Shown here: positions 1-8,062 of the stretch, piece after piece
Layout of the letters: each line of letters opens with the position of its first letter
How positions within the stretch are numbered: the first letter of the stretch is position 1
Assembly: GCA_900539695.1 (NCBI GenBank)
Contig: UQDG01000014.1
Coordinates: 1 to 64,000 of the forward strand
Origin: an uncultured Oscillospiraceae bacterium
GTDB lineage: Bacteria > Bacillota > Clostridia > Oscillospirales > Ruminococcaceae
Length of the DNA stretch: 64,000 nucleotides
Direction: 5' to 3'
The notes under the pieces: generated by a model
The model's database searches: none
Told to the model about the DNA's origin: nothing
The model's input: the letters and a program-made list of their open reading frames with translations, nothing else
Made by a program: the position numbers and the translations under genes

Positions 1-99
1 TCCCTTTATCAAGACTGGAAAGACGGGGAAATTACCCAGCAGGACTACCGGGATACGTACTTTGCAGAGATTCTCCAACATCCCGTGATAGGGCGAAAC
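1..99 (+). pseudogene. Possible C-terminal fragment of a serine recombinase, cut by the window edge
   Basis: The frame starting at base 1 is open and its first 30 or so codons (LYQDWKDGEITQQDYR and following) resemble the coiled-coil region of large clostridial serine recombinases, in which a motif of the type LYxDWKxGxIT(x)4Y recurs. Downstream the frame runs on to about 384, but that part is the opposite strand of the cupin gene and gives an arginine-rich nonsense peptide. Seen: a short recombinase-like peptide running into an unrelated gene. Inferred: the tail of a mobile-element recombinase that is truncated or decayed. The sequence before base 1 would decide. Confidence 0.35.
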
Positions 100-100
100 T

Positions 101-451
101 TTATTCGTACAAAATCAGTGCAATCATTTCAATTGGCTCGTCGCCCAGGCATTTCAGGCCGTGGCCCTCGCCGGGGGCGCAGTAGGTCACGTCACCGGCG
201 CCGATCTCTACCTCGGTGCCGGTGTCGTTGTACAGGCCCTTGCCGCTCAGGATGTAATAGGTCTCGCTGTCGCCTGTGTGGATATGGTAGCCGATCTCAC
301 TGCCGGGGTAGACGGTGGTGTGGCCAAACACGCGGCCCTTCTGGCTCATTTCCTCGGGGCCGTTCAGCAGGCTGCGGACGGTGATTTCGCCCACGCCGTT
401 AAACGGGGCGGGCTTGCGGACACTTTGCTTTTCTTCACTGCGACGGATCAT
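101..451 (-). CDS. Cupin-domain protein
   Basis: A 116-residue single-domain cupin of the small type. The two cupin motifs are visible: a first metal-binding block around residues 50-70 (GYHIHTGDSETYYILSG) and a second around residues 85-98 (GDVTYCAPGEGHGLKC). Small cupins of this kind are often sugar or polyol isomerases or binding proteins, but the substrate cannot be read from the sequence. The ATG at 451 is followed by a hydrophilic N-terminus, with an AAAGGAG site 8-9 bases upstream. The gene diverges from the thioesterase gene and shares its upstream region. Family assignment is firm, function unknown. Confidence 0.85.
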   Translation of the reverse strand: MIRRSEEKQSVRKPAPFNGVGEITVRSLLNGPEEMSQKGRVFGHTTVYPGSEIGYHIHTGDSETYYILSGKGLYNDTGTEVEIGAGDVTYCAPGEGHGLKCLGDEPIEMIALILYE

Positions 452-470
452 AGATATACGCTCCTTTGTA

Positions 471-500
471 TTGACAAAATGGATTTTTCTGCGGTATGAT
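471..500 (+). promoter_or_regulatory. Sigma-A promoter for the thioesterase gene
   Basis: TTGACA at 471-476 and TATGAT at 495-500 are separated by 18 bases. Transcription would start near 507, leaving a leader of about 128 bases before the thioesterase ATG at 635. Confidence 0.6.
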
Positions 501-578
501 AATAAGGCTGCACCGTGAAATTTTCAACCTACAGCGGTGCAATTTCGCGGGGAGCAGCGTAACTCTACGCAACCGCAC

Positions 579-611
579 GCCTGCCTTTGCAAACCAAAAG
601 CAGGCATTTTT
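579..611 (+). terminator. Hairpin with T-run inside the thioesterase leader
   Basis: GCCTGC (579-584) pairs with GCAGGC (600-605) and is followed by ATTTTTAC. It lies between the 471-500 promoter and the ATG at 635, so it would either attenuate the gene or end a short separate RNA. The stem is only six pairs. Confidence 0.4.
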
Positions 612-634
612 ACTGTGTATAAAGGACTGACAAA

Positions 635-1060
635 ATGGAACCAAAGAACGAAGCTGCCGCCCTCACGCCGGAGCGGATTGAAAAACTCAAAGCCCATCTC
701 GAAAACAACGCCTTTGCCCAAATCTGCGGCATCAAGGTAGCCGAGATGCGGTACGACTACGTGAAGATGACCGCCGAGGTCCGCCCTGAACTGCTGAACC
801 CGTTGGGCAGGGTACACGGCGGTATGCTGTACACGCTGGCCGATTGCTGCAGCGGCTTGACCGCGCGCACCGATGGCCGCAAATACGTGACCCAGAACGG
901 CAGTTTGAACTACCTGTCCAACGTTGCACAGGGGCATCTCGAAGCCGAAAGCCGGGTCATCCGCCGCGGCCGCACCGTTTGCGTGCTGGACATTGCGGTG
1001 CGCTGCCCCGAGGAAAACAAGCTGCTGGCCGAGGGCATCTTTACGATGTACGCCATCTGA
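635..1060 (+). CDS. PaaI-family hotdog-fold thioesterase
   Basis: A 141-residue protein with the single hotdog domain of PaaI/YdiI-type acyl-CoA thioesterases. The helix-region signature is seen near residues 50-68 (NPLGRVHGGMLYTLADCC), which contains the HGG turn and the Asp of this family, followed by the strands RTDGRKYVTQNGSLNYLSN. These enzymes hydrolyse aryl- or short acyl-CoA thioesters in the cytoplasm. The substrate is unknown here. The gene stands alone between the divergent cupin gene and a strong terminator. Length is normal for the family. Confidence 0.85.
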   Translation: MEPKNEAAALTPERIEKLKAHLENNAFAQICGIKVAEMRYDYVKMTAEVRPELLNPLGRVHGGMLYTLADCCSGLTARTDGRKYVTQNGSLNYLSNVAQGHLEAESRVIRRGRTVCVLDIAVRCPEENKLLAEGIFTMYAI

Positions 1061-1082
1061 TTCCTTGACCACATCAATAAAA

Positions 1083-1242
1083 CGGCAAGGCCGCTGCTTC
1101 GGGCAGAAGCAACGGCCTTACTTATTTGAATTTTGCTGACAAACCTGTTTGCGTGGATGTGCTGTTGTCATATCTCAGGCTCTTTCCATAATCGTATTAA
1201 GCTGCCAGCAAAATCCAAATAAGCAGCAGCGGCCTTGCCGCT
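1083..1242. repeat. Imperfect inverted repeat around a 60-bp spacer
   Basis: Bases 1083-1140 (CGGCAAGGCCGCTGCTT, then CTTATTTGAATTTTGCTG) reappear as reverse complement at about 1202-1240 (CAGCAAAATCCAAATAAGC, then AGCAGCGGCCTTGCCG). The right arm carries the hairpin AGCGGC-CTT-GCCGCT (1228-1242), which on the minus strand is followed by a T-rich stretch and could end the TRAP/HD operon. The two convergent terminators may derive from one duplicated, inverted element. Confidence 0.5.
1087..1124 (+). terminator. Terminator after the thioesterase gene
   Basis: A 14-bp stem with one mismatch (AAGGCCGCTGCTTC at 1087-1100 against GAAGCAACGGCCTT at 1106-1119) is followed by ACTTATTTGAATTTT. It lies 26 bases after the stop codon. 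Confidence 0.75.
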
Positions 1243-1294
1243 TGCAAAACATAAGAGGGAGGAAACAGAACAAAAGAAGGGCGATGATGAAATC

Positions 1295-1909
1295 TTACAG
1301 CTTGGGGATGTTCAGGTCGCACAGGCGGGCCAGAGAGAACCAGGACCCGTCGTCGGCGTAGTGGACGATCTCGCCGTAGGCGCTGCGCTTGATAAAGCGG
1401 CCCTCAGGGCTGTGATAACCGGCTACGTTCAGCACAGGCGCGGGCAGCTCGCACACGCCGCAGATGAACACACCATAAGAGGGATGGCGCAGGTTGGGCA
1501 TGCCGTACTCCTTGTCATCGGCCACCCACTTCGGGCGCTCGGTGCGGTTGTACTCGTACGGTTTGCCAACGTCGTGCAGGGCGGCGCAGGCCATCAGGAT
1601 ATCCTCATCCAGCCCAAAGTCACGCTCGTAGGCTTTTTTCAGGTTGCGGTAGATGCTCAGGGCGTTGTACATGACGACCTTGATGTGCATAGACTGGTCA
1701 CCGATTGCCGAAGCCTCCGGCATACCGGAGCCGGGCATTTCCTCGATGGCTGTCCAGCCATTGAGCTGCAGGGACAGTGCCCACGCATCAATCACTTTCT
1801 CGCGCAGTTCCGCATCTTTCATCTCGTCCAGCATGGGCAGGGTTTTTCTTACGTTTTCACGGATCTGGGGATCCAGCGCTTCACGGTGAAATTCAAAGAA
1901 CAGATTCAT
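1295..1909 (-). CDS. HD-domain phosphohydrolase
   Basis: About 204 residues. The HD signature is clear in the middle (ACAALHDVGKPYEY), with a further His in the stretch NLRHPSYG and near the end (AGYHSPEG), giving the metal-binding His/Asp set of HD-domain phosphohydrolases. I place the start at the ATG at 1909 because an AAGGAG site sits about nine bases upstream; a TTG at 1930 in the same frame lies before that site. The gene begins 31 bases after the TRAP large permease gene and on the same strand, so it is probably the fourth gene of that operon. The substrate is unknown. An HD protein is not a usual TRAP partner. Confidence 0.8.
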   Translation of the reverse strand: MNLFFEFHREALDPQIRENVRKTLPMLDEMKDAELREKVIDAWALSLQLNGWTAIEEMPGSGMPEASAIGDQSMHIKVVMYNALSIYRNLKKAYERDFGLDEDILMACAALHDVGKPYEYNRTERPKWVADDKEYGMPNLRHPSYGVFICGVCELPAPVLNVAGYHSPEGRFIKRSAYGEIVHYADDGSWFSLARLCDLNIPKL

Positions 1910-1939
1910 AAACAAACACTCCTTTTTCAAGAATCAAAG

Positions 1940-3205
1940 TTACATCAGTACGCCGGGTAGGAACGTGACCAGCGGGGGAACCAGAGCAATGATGATCAGC
2001 GCTATGATACACATGCCCAGGAACGGCACCATTGCTTTACAGATCTTTTCAAATGGTGTTGGCGTCATACGGCTCAGAACAAACAGCACCATGCCAACGG
2101 GCGGGGTCAGCATACCGATCATCAGATTCAAAATCATCACGATGCCGAAGTGAATCGGGTCGATGCCGTAACTCATGGCGATGGGGACCAGGATGGGGGT
2201 CAGCAGCGTCAGGGCGGACAAGGACTCCATCAGCATGCCAACAACCAGCAGGAACAGGTTGATCAGCAGCAGGGCTGTGTAGCGGTTGGTGATGAAGTTG
2301 GAGAACAGGGCAATCATCTTCTGCGGCAGCTGGGCAATGGTGATGATGTAGCCAAAGCCGTTGGCGCAGCCGACGATGAACAGCACGGACATCGTGGTCA
2401 GGATGGTCTCATCCAGAATGCGGGGCAGGTCCTTCAGGCTCAGGTTGCGGGAAACAAGGCTCAGGATCAGGGCATAGCCAACAGCCACGGCCGAAGCCTC
2501 GGTCGGGGTGCAGACGCCGGTCAGGATACCGCCCAGGATGATGCAGGGCGTCAGCAGGGCAGGCAGAGACTTGACGAACGAGCGGCCCAGCGCTGGGAAA
2601 CCTTCAAACTCATGCTTGGGGTAGTGGCGCTTTTTACTAACGAAGTAGATGTAAACCATCATGCAGAGCGCCAGCACCAAACCGGGAATCAAACCACCGA
2701 TCAGCAGTTTGCCGACCGAAACACTGGCCGCAACCGCGTACACGACTACGGGGATACTGGGCGGGATGATGGGGCCGATGATGGAGGAAGCGCCCGTAAC
2801 GGCAACGGCAAACTCATCGTCGTAGCCGTCATCGCGCATGGCCTTGACTTCAATTGCGCCCAGGCCGCCGGCATCGGCAACCGCAGCGCCGGACATACCG
2901 GCAAAGATAACGGATGCCAGCACGTTAGCGTGGCCCAGACCGCCGGGGATCCAGCCCACGGCCTTTTTGCAGAAGCCAAAGATCTGGTCGGTGACGCCGC
3001 CGTTATTCATGATGTTGCCCGCCAGGATAAAGAAGGCGAGGGCCATCAGAGTAAAGGAACTGGGGCCTGCGATCGTGCGGGTAAGCACCATGTTGATGCT
3101 TTCGCCAAAGACTGTGCAGTACAGCACGGCGCTGCACATCATGCAAAAGGCGACCGGCATACCCATGATGAGGAACAGGAAAAACAAACCAAACAACAAT
3201 GCCAT
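1940..3205 (-). CDS. dctM: TRAP transporter large permease (DctM family)
   Basis: 421 residues with roughly a dozen hydrophobic segments, the normal size and layout for the DctM/YiaN family. It forms the ion-coupled translocation channel of a tripartite ATP-independent periplasmic-type transporter with DctQ and DctP. Recognisable family stretches include GLGAIEVKAM with SIIGPIIPPSIP and the later GVCTPTEASAVAVGYAL and LTPPVGMVLFVLS. It starts 21 bases after dctQ ends, so the two are co-transcribed. TRAP systems usually import organic acids; the substrate is discussed with the adjacent CoA-pathway genes. Confidence 0.95.
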   Translation of the reverse strand: MALLFGLFFLFLIMGMPVAFCMMCSAVLYCTVFGESINMVLTRTIAGPSSFTLMALAFFILAGNIMNNGGVTDQIFGFCKKAVGWIPGGLGHANVLASVIFAGMSGAAVADAGGLGAIEVKAMRDDGYDDEFAVAVTGASSIIGPIIPPSIPVVVYAVAASVSVGKLLIGGLIPGLVLALCMMVYIYFVSKKRHYPKHEFEGFPALGRSFVKSLPALLTPCIILGGILTGVCTPTEASAVAVGYALILSLVSRNLSLKDLPRILDETILTTMSVLFIVGCANGFGYIITIAQLPQKMIALFSNFITNRYTALLLINLFLLVVGMLMESLSALTLLTPILVPIAMSYGIDPIHFGIVMILNLMIGMLTPPVGMVLFVLSRMTPTPFEKICKAMVPFLGMCIIALIIIALVPPLVTFLPGVLM

Positions 3206-3226
3206 AGTGGGTATTCTCCTTTCGTC

Positions 3227-3736
3227 TTATTCTGCGGCCTCAGCGGTAGCTTCGGGGTGGACCATGGTGTATACAGTACGGATAGCATCAACAAGAATAT
3301 ACAAAATGGCGATTACAAAGCCCGCATAAATAATGTAGTTGAACAGCGTGTAGTTCAGCCAGCGGATGGTGGTCAAGTACGCAGCCTTGCTCTTGATGTA
3401 CTTGGGCATCGTCTCGCAGAATTTGTACAGGCAGAAGATCATAATGCCGTTGCACAGGATATCTACAATGCCCTGCATAAACTTGGGCAGCTTATCGTGG
3501 AAAAGCAGCACGCGGGTGTGTGCCTTGTAGTGGCAGCAGTAGCCAACGCCGGCAAAGGCCAGCGCGCCCTGCATAACAGTGGTAAGCTCTTCGCTCCAGA
3601 TGATGGGGTCGTTCAGCACATAGCGGAAGATGACCGAAGCGAACATGACAATGGCCATGAAGCCAAGTACGATGCAGAAGAAGATGCTCTGAATCTTGGC
3701 AAGGATCGCTTCGAATTTCTCGAATTTCTGGATCAT
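3227..3736 (-). CDS. dctQ: TRAP transporter small permease (DctQ family)
   Basis: 169 residues with four predicted membrane helices, typical of the DctQ subunit that supports the large permease. The family stretch VIFRYVLNDPIIWSEEL with nearby Gly/Ala-rich helix (AGVGYCCHYKAHTRV) is visible at residues 35-75. It lies between dctP and dctM in the usual gene order P-Q-M. The 141-base gap to dctP holds a terminator-like hairpin that probably lowers expression of dctQM relative to dctP. Confidence 0.93.
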   Translation of the reverse strand: MIQKFEKFEAILAKIQSIFFCIVLGFMAIVMFASVIFRYVLNDPIIWSEELTTVMQGALAFAGVGYCCHYKAHTRVLLFHDKLPKFMQGIVDILCNGIMIFCLYKFCETMPKYIKSKAAYLTTIRWLNYTLFNYIIYAGFVIAILYILVDAIRTVYTMVHPEATAEAAE

Positions 3737-3795
3737 AGCAAGTCCTCTCTTAAAAATAGGTGGCTTCCAGGTGGCCGAAAGTCACTTGCAGGTAC

Positions 3796-3836
3796 AAAAA
3801 GGGGGCGCTGTCCGCCGGGAGGCCGTACAACGCCCC
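3796..3836 (-). terminator. Intra-operon terminator or attenuator between dctP and dctQ
   Basis: Read on the minus strand, GGGGCG pairs with CGCCCC across a GC-rich loop and is followed by CCTTTTTG. It lies 41 bases after the dctP stop and before dctQ. Partial termination here would give more binding protein than permease, a common arrangement in solute-binding-protein operons. Confidence 0.6.
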
Positions 3837-3877
3837 TGTATCGGATAACTTACAGGTTCAGGGTAGATGTGTCAGGA

Positions 3878-4921
3878 TCAGGCAAGGGCCTTGATAGCGT
3901 CAGCAACACCGGCACCCCAGGTCTCTTCGTACTGGGGATAGACGGCAGCGCAGGCTTCCTTGAAACTGTCCAGATCGCTGGGGGTAACAACTTCGATCTT
4001 GTCCTTCAGGGCGTCGATAATCTCCTGCTCCTGATCGAAAGCAACGGCGTTGTGCTCTTCAGCAGCCTGGGCAGCGGCCTTACGGACGGCTTCCATCTGG
4101 GCATCGCTCAGCTTTTCCTCGCTGGGAACGCTCATGTAGATGGTCAGCATCTGGTACTGATGGGCGGTCAGGTTCAAAGTTTTCTGGACCTCGTAGAACT
4201 TCATGCTGGTGATGGAAGCAGCGGGGTTCTCTTCGCCGTCAGCAACGTTCTGCTGCAAGGCCAGGTAAGTCTCGTTGTAAGCAACGGGGGTGGGAGTGGC
4301 GCCCATGGCCTCAAAGAAAGCGGTGGGCATCGGGTCGCTGGCAACACGCATCTTCAGGCCTTTCAGGTCAGAAACGCTGTTCAGCGGGGTGTTGGCGGTC
4401 ATGTGGCGGGCACCGTAGTAGATGGGGGCCAGGCTGTCAATGTTGCAGGCTTCCTTCAGGCCTTCGCACAGGGTCTGGTAAACCTCGCAGTCGGGGCTGT
4501 AGAACTTCATCAGGTGGTCGGTATCATTAAACATATACCAGGCGTCCACAACGGTCATTGGCTCGTACTGGGATGCGAACTGAGCAGAAGCGTTCACATA
4601 CAGGTCCAGGTCGCCGCTCTGAACGGCAGCGTTCATTTCAGAAGCAGAACCAAAGGTGCTATTGGGGTAAACTTCAACGGTAACAGAGCCGCCGCTGTAC
4701 TCATTGACAAGCTCGGCAAAGCGCTCAGCAGTAATGTTGACCTGGTGGTCAGTGGGCTGGGTGTGGCCAAGGCGTAGGGTAACGGCCTCGTCGCTGGATG
4801 CAGCGGTGCTTTCAGCGGTGCTCGTAGCACTCGTAGCAGTAGAAGATGCTGCGGTGCTGCCGCAGGCGGCCAGCATACCGGCGGCCATAACGGTGCTCAG
4901 GACTTTCAGTGCTTTTTTCAT
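3878..4921 (-). CDS. dctP: TRAP transporter solute-binding lipoprotein (DctP family)
   Basis: 347 residues. The N-terminus is a lipoprotein signal with the lipobox LAAC and Cys20, followed by a Ser/Thr/Ala linker (to about residue 45), as expected for a surface-anchored binding protein in a Gram-positive cell. The mature part matches the DctP family (LRLGHTQPTDHQVN, then LKGLKMRVASDPMPTAFFEAMGATPTPVAYNE), including the Arg of MRVASD that in this family contacts the substrate carboxylate. It is the first gene of the dctP-dctQ-dctM-HD operon. The specific acid it binds cannot be read from sequence. Confidence 0.95.
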   Translation of the reverse strand: MKKALKVLSTVMAAGMLAACGSTAASSTATSATSTAESTAASSDEAVTLRLGHTQPTDHQVNITAERFAELVNEYSGGSVTVEVYPNSTFGSASEMNAAVQSGDLDLYVNASAQFASQYEPMTVVDAWYMFNDTDHLMKFYSPDCEVYQTLCEGLKEACNIDSLAPIYYGARHMTANTPLNSVSDLKGLKMRVASDPMPTAFFEAMGATPTPVAYNETYLALQQNVADGEENPAASITSMKFYEVQKTLNLTAHQYQMLTIYMSVPSEEKLSDAQMEAVRKAAAQAAEEHNAVAFDQEQEIIDALKDKIEVVTPSDLDSFKEACAAVYPQYEETWGAGVADAIKALA

Positions 4922-5031
4922 GGTGTTTGTGCCTCCTTGTTTTTACGGTTTCTCTTCTTTTTTATCTGGGAAACAGAGCTGCGGTCTGCACGCGCTGAAG
5001 AACGCCCACAGCGTCGTTTCGCTTTCGACAA

Positions 5032-5070
5032 GTCCATTATTGGACAGAAATTGCGAAGATTCAATGGACA
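5032..5070 (-). promoter_or_regulatory. dctP promoter overlapped by TGTCCA palindromes
   Basis: On the minus strand TTGAAT (5059-5064) and AATAAT (5036-5041) are 17 bases apart. The -10 region lies inside GTCCATTATTGGAC (5032-5045), a 14-base inverted repeat, and a second TGGACA half-site (5065-5070) abuts the -35. This is a plausible control site, perhaps for the divergent AraC-type regulator. Confidence 0.5.
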
Positions 5071-5230
5071 AAACCTGTCATTGCTATCAAATTCCGCTAT
5101 TTTACGCCCCATATCATCTGCTGGAATCGCGCTTTTTGTGTACCTACTGACAACCCACACAAAGAAACCGCTCCTCGGTTGGGCAATACGCCAGGCACTT
5201 GGCAAAAAACAACAAGCCCAATAAACAGTG

Positions 5231-5259
5231 TTGACAAATTTTGATGCGCATTGTATGCT
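5231..5259 (+). promoter_or_regulatory. Promoter of the AraC-family regulator gene
   Basis: TTGACA (5231-5236), a 17-base spacer and TATGCT (5254-5259). Transcription should start near 5266, about 100 bases before the ATG at 5369. The 447-base region 4922-5368 otherwise holds only this promoter, the dctP promoter and the TGTCCA repeats; I see no gene in it. Confidence 0.7.
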
Positions 5260-5368
5260 GAAAAGGAAAACAAAAAATGGTCGGTAGCATCCCCTATATG
5301 GCAGGCTGAGAATGTACAAAATCTGCAATTTTGTGCCGCTGACCCCGGAAAGACGGAATTGGTGAATC

Positions 5369-7783
5369 ATGGAATACCGCAAATCGCCCCATAATATTGA
5401 CCCTGCTGTGGTGATGCGCAGCATCTTCCGCCGCCCGCAAACCTGGGCGGTGCTGCTGCTGATTTTGTTTGCGCCCATCCTAGCGGGCAGTATCCTGGCT
5501 AGCACCCAAAACCAGGAAATGCTGAATAATACGACCGCCACCCTGCGCGAAACGTCGGAGCGCCAGCGGGATTTTGCAGTCAGCACGCTGGATTCCATCG
5601 CGCTCATCATGAACGAGAGCACCTCCAACATCCATTATATTGATGTAGGCCGCACCGAAGCAAAGGACGACGAGGTTGACGCCGCGTTGGCCTGCCAGGT
5701 GCTGCGCCAAAATACCGAGCCGTACCCCAACATCAACAGCGCCTATTTGATCTGCAACCTGAACCATACCATTTATAATTCCTTGGATAAGATCGGCTAT
5801 GCCGATGATGAATTTTATGATTTGAGCTGGCGTCTGCAATACCACGCGTCCCGCGGCGGTATGCAATTGCTGGATGATATCCGTACCGTGCGCACGCCCT
5901 ACCGGCAGGAGGATACCTATATTTCGATGGTCAGCCGTGTGCCGTACCTTTCCACGCTGCAAAACAAGTGGCTGGTGTACAATATAAGCATCAATGACCT
6001 GGGCAACCGCTTGATCACCGAGGCCGAAGCCTCGCGGGATGCCAACTACAGCAACACTTTGTGGATCTACAACAGCAAAGGAAATTTGATCTGGAGCCAG
6101 CAGGATGGTGACATCCCGGAAACGTATGACGAACTACTGTCCCGACAGGATACGAGTGTGACCGTGACCGACGGCGTGCTGATCTCCACCAAAGAGGGCC
6201 GCTACCTGACCGCCACAACCGAGGATGCCACCTACGGCTGGCGTTACGTGCAGACACTGCCCTATGCCAATGTGCTGAACAAAACGCACAACACCAACCG
6301 CCGCCTGTGGGCGGGCATGATCATTGTGGTCGTGATTCTGCTGTTTATCTGGTTCAATACCATTTACACACAAAATGCCAGCGAACTGCAAGCCGCCGAA
6401 AATATCCGGCTGAAAACCAACATCCCGCCCGAGGATGCCGAGGACTGCCTGACCTATCTGGCCCGTGTCAGCACCCAGGAACAGGCCCACGCCGCAGCCA
6501 ACGACCAGGTGCTGCACAGCTTCCGCGATGTACTGCAGGAACACATCGTGCTTTCGCTCATCGGCGGAGAACCGGTGCACGGCGAAAAAGCGACGGCCCG
6601 CCGTCAATTGATGACCAAAATGGGGCTTTTGCAGGATCAGCCGCAAAAATACACCGTCATGCTCGCCCGCATCGAGGCCATCAGCGCCCTGAAACTGAAC
6701 ATGCACCAGGATATCTACGGCCAGTTCCGCAAAATTTTGCAGTACGGCTGCAACGAACGCCTGCTGGAAGGCTACCGCGCCTATTACGCCTGGGCTGACC
6801 ATTCGCTGCTCGCGGCGATTTTCTGCATCCCGGCCGAGTTCAACGCTCGCCAGGTTCAGCTGGGGCTGGATCAGATGGGCGCCGCCATCCAGAAACAGCT
6901 TACTTTGTTAAGCGAGCAGCCCGTTGTTATCGCCTTTGGCAGTGTGATGGATGTGCCGTGGGACCTGGCCGAAAGTTGCGGCCACGCCAAGCAGCTGATC
7001 CAGCACAAGGTTTATTATAATAAGGATACGCCCTACACCTACTCCGAAAAAATGGGGATCGACATGCAGATGAGCTATGACCACCAGAAAAAGCTGGTGG
7101 ACCAGATCAAGCTCGGCAAGGTGAAGGATGCTTCGGAACTTCTGGAAAGTTACTTCTCAATGCTGCACGACAATCCTTATTTGCAGCTTGACCGCGCGCG
7201 GGAAATCGGCGCACAGCTGACCGATACCATCCACAGCGCCATCATCGGCAAAGAAAAAGAGCTCGACGACCGCTACAGCGATGTAAAACAGCTGAAAGCC
7301 GAGATACACAGCCTGGAATCGGTGCATGATGTGGCTGATTGCGTTGTCTCCTACGCGCAGGCCGCCGCCCGCGTGATGTACGACCAGTTGCAAAACAAAA
7401 AGGATATCCGCGTACAGGAAATTTTGGAGTGGATCGGCAACAACTACAATCAGGATATCGCGCTGGATGATGTCGCTGAGCAGATGGGCCTGAGCGCCAC
7501 CTACGCCAGCAAGCAGATCAAAGCTTACACCGGCACCAACGTGGTCAACTACATCAGCAACCTGCGCATCGAACACGCCAAAGAACTGCTGGAAACCACC
7601 AAAATGAGCAGTAACGAAATCGGCGCTTATGTGGGTTTCCGTTACTCGCAAAGCTTTATCCGCAGCTTCCGCAAGATCGTGGGCATGACGCCCGGCAACT
7701 ACCGCAGCCTGCACAAAAAGGATGGAAAGGTAGAAGCTGAAGCCCTGAAAAACGCCCAACAGGAAAAAGAAACAACTGAATAA
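5369..7783 (+). CDS. Membrane-anchored AraC-family transcriptional regulator
   Basis: 804 residues in the layout sensor-regulator. A transmembrane helix at about residues 27-47 and a second at about 311-332 (AGMIIVVVILLFIWF) enclose a roughly 260-residue extracellular domain. A cytoplasmic linker follows, and the C-terminal 100 residues form the double helix-turn-helix of the AraC family (IALDDVAEQMGLSATYASKQIK, then NEIGAYVGFRYSQSFIRSFRKIVGMTPGNYR). Such proteins sense external ligands and act directly on DNA. It lies between the divergent TRAP operon and the CoA-pathway operon and is the obvious candidate regulator of both. A strong terminator follows, so the downstream operon has separate transcription. 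Confidence 0.92.
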   Translation: MEYRKSPHNIDPAVVMRSIFRRPQTWAVLLLILFAPILAGSILASTQNQEMLNNTTATLRETSERQRDFAVSTLDSIALIMNESTSNIHYIDVGRTEAKDDEVDAALACQVLRQNTEPYPNINSAYLICNLNHTIYNSLDKIGYADDEFYDLSWRLQYHASRGGMQLLDDIRTVRTPYRQEDTYISMVSRVPYLSTLQNKWLVYNISINDLGNRLITEAEASRDANYSNTLWIYNSKGNLIWSQQDGDIPETYDELLSRQDTSVTVTDGVLISTKEGRYLTATTEDATYGWRYVQTLPYANVLNKTHNTNRRLWAGMIIVVVILLFIWFNTIYTQNASELQAAENIRLKTNIPPEDAEDCLTYLARVSTQEQAHAAANDQVLHSFRDVLQEHIVLSLIGGEPVHGEKATARRQLMTKMGLLQDQPQKYTVMLARIEAISALKLNMHQDIYGQFRKILQYGCNERLLEGYRAYYAWADHSLLAAIFCIPAEFNARQVQLGLDQMGAAIQKQLTLLSEQPVVIAFGSVMDVPWDLAESCGHAKQLIQHKVYYNKDTPYTYSEKMGIDMQMSYDHQKKLVDQIKLGKVKDASELLESYFSMLHDNPYLQLDRAREIGAQLTDTIHSAIIGKEKELDDRYSDVKQLKAEIHSLESVHDVADCVVSYAQAAARVMYDQLQNKKDIRVQEILEWIGNNYNQDIALDDVAEQMGLSATYASKQIKAYTGTNVVNYISNLRIEHAKELLETTKMSSNEIGAYVGFRYSQSFIRSFRKIVGMTPGNYRSLHKKDGKVEAEALKNAQQEKETTE

Positions 7784-7806
7784 CGAAAAAATTGTTAAAA
7801 CGCACA

Positions 7807-7842
7807 AACAAGCCCTGCCCGCTACAGCGGACGGGGCTTGTT
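7807..7842 (+). terminator. Terminator after the AraC-family gene
   Basis: AACAAGCCCTGCCCGC (7807-7822) pairs with GCGGACGGGGCTTGTT (7827-7842) around TACA, followed by GCTTTTTT. The following 7843-8062 holds no gene that I can support; it must contain the promoter of the next operon, but I could not pick a convincing one. Confidence 0.85.
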
Positions 7843-8062
7843 GCTTTTTTGCCTGTATAATTTCCCCAAATGACAAAAAGTGCGAATTGTGATACCGGGT
7901 GCGGAATTTGTTCATTGCAAACAGCACGGCGTGTTCATCATCCAGCGAAATTGCCGCTATACAACAGCCCTGCGGCTTGGCAAAATAAAGGCAGACGAAC
8001 AACCGCTGGCTCCCAGCGGGGGTGAACATATTTCGCAATTTTTTCGGGAAAGGATGTTACGA

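Noticed and set aside
2150..4777. An 875-codon open frame on the plus strand opposite the TRAP genes
   Set aside because: It has no ribosome binding site, low-complexity His/Gln/Gly-rich composition and lies exactly antisense to three clearly recognised transporter genes. Long antisense frames are expected in GC-rich coding DNA.
4918..5631. Minus-strand 237-codon frame across the dctP/AraC intergenic region
   Set aside because: It covers both divergent promoters and the start of the AraC gene; composition is not protein-like.
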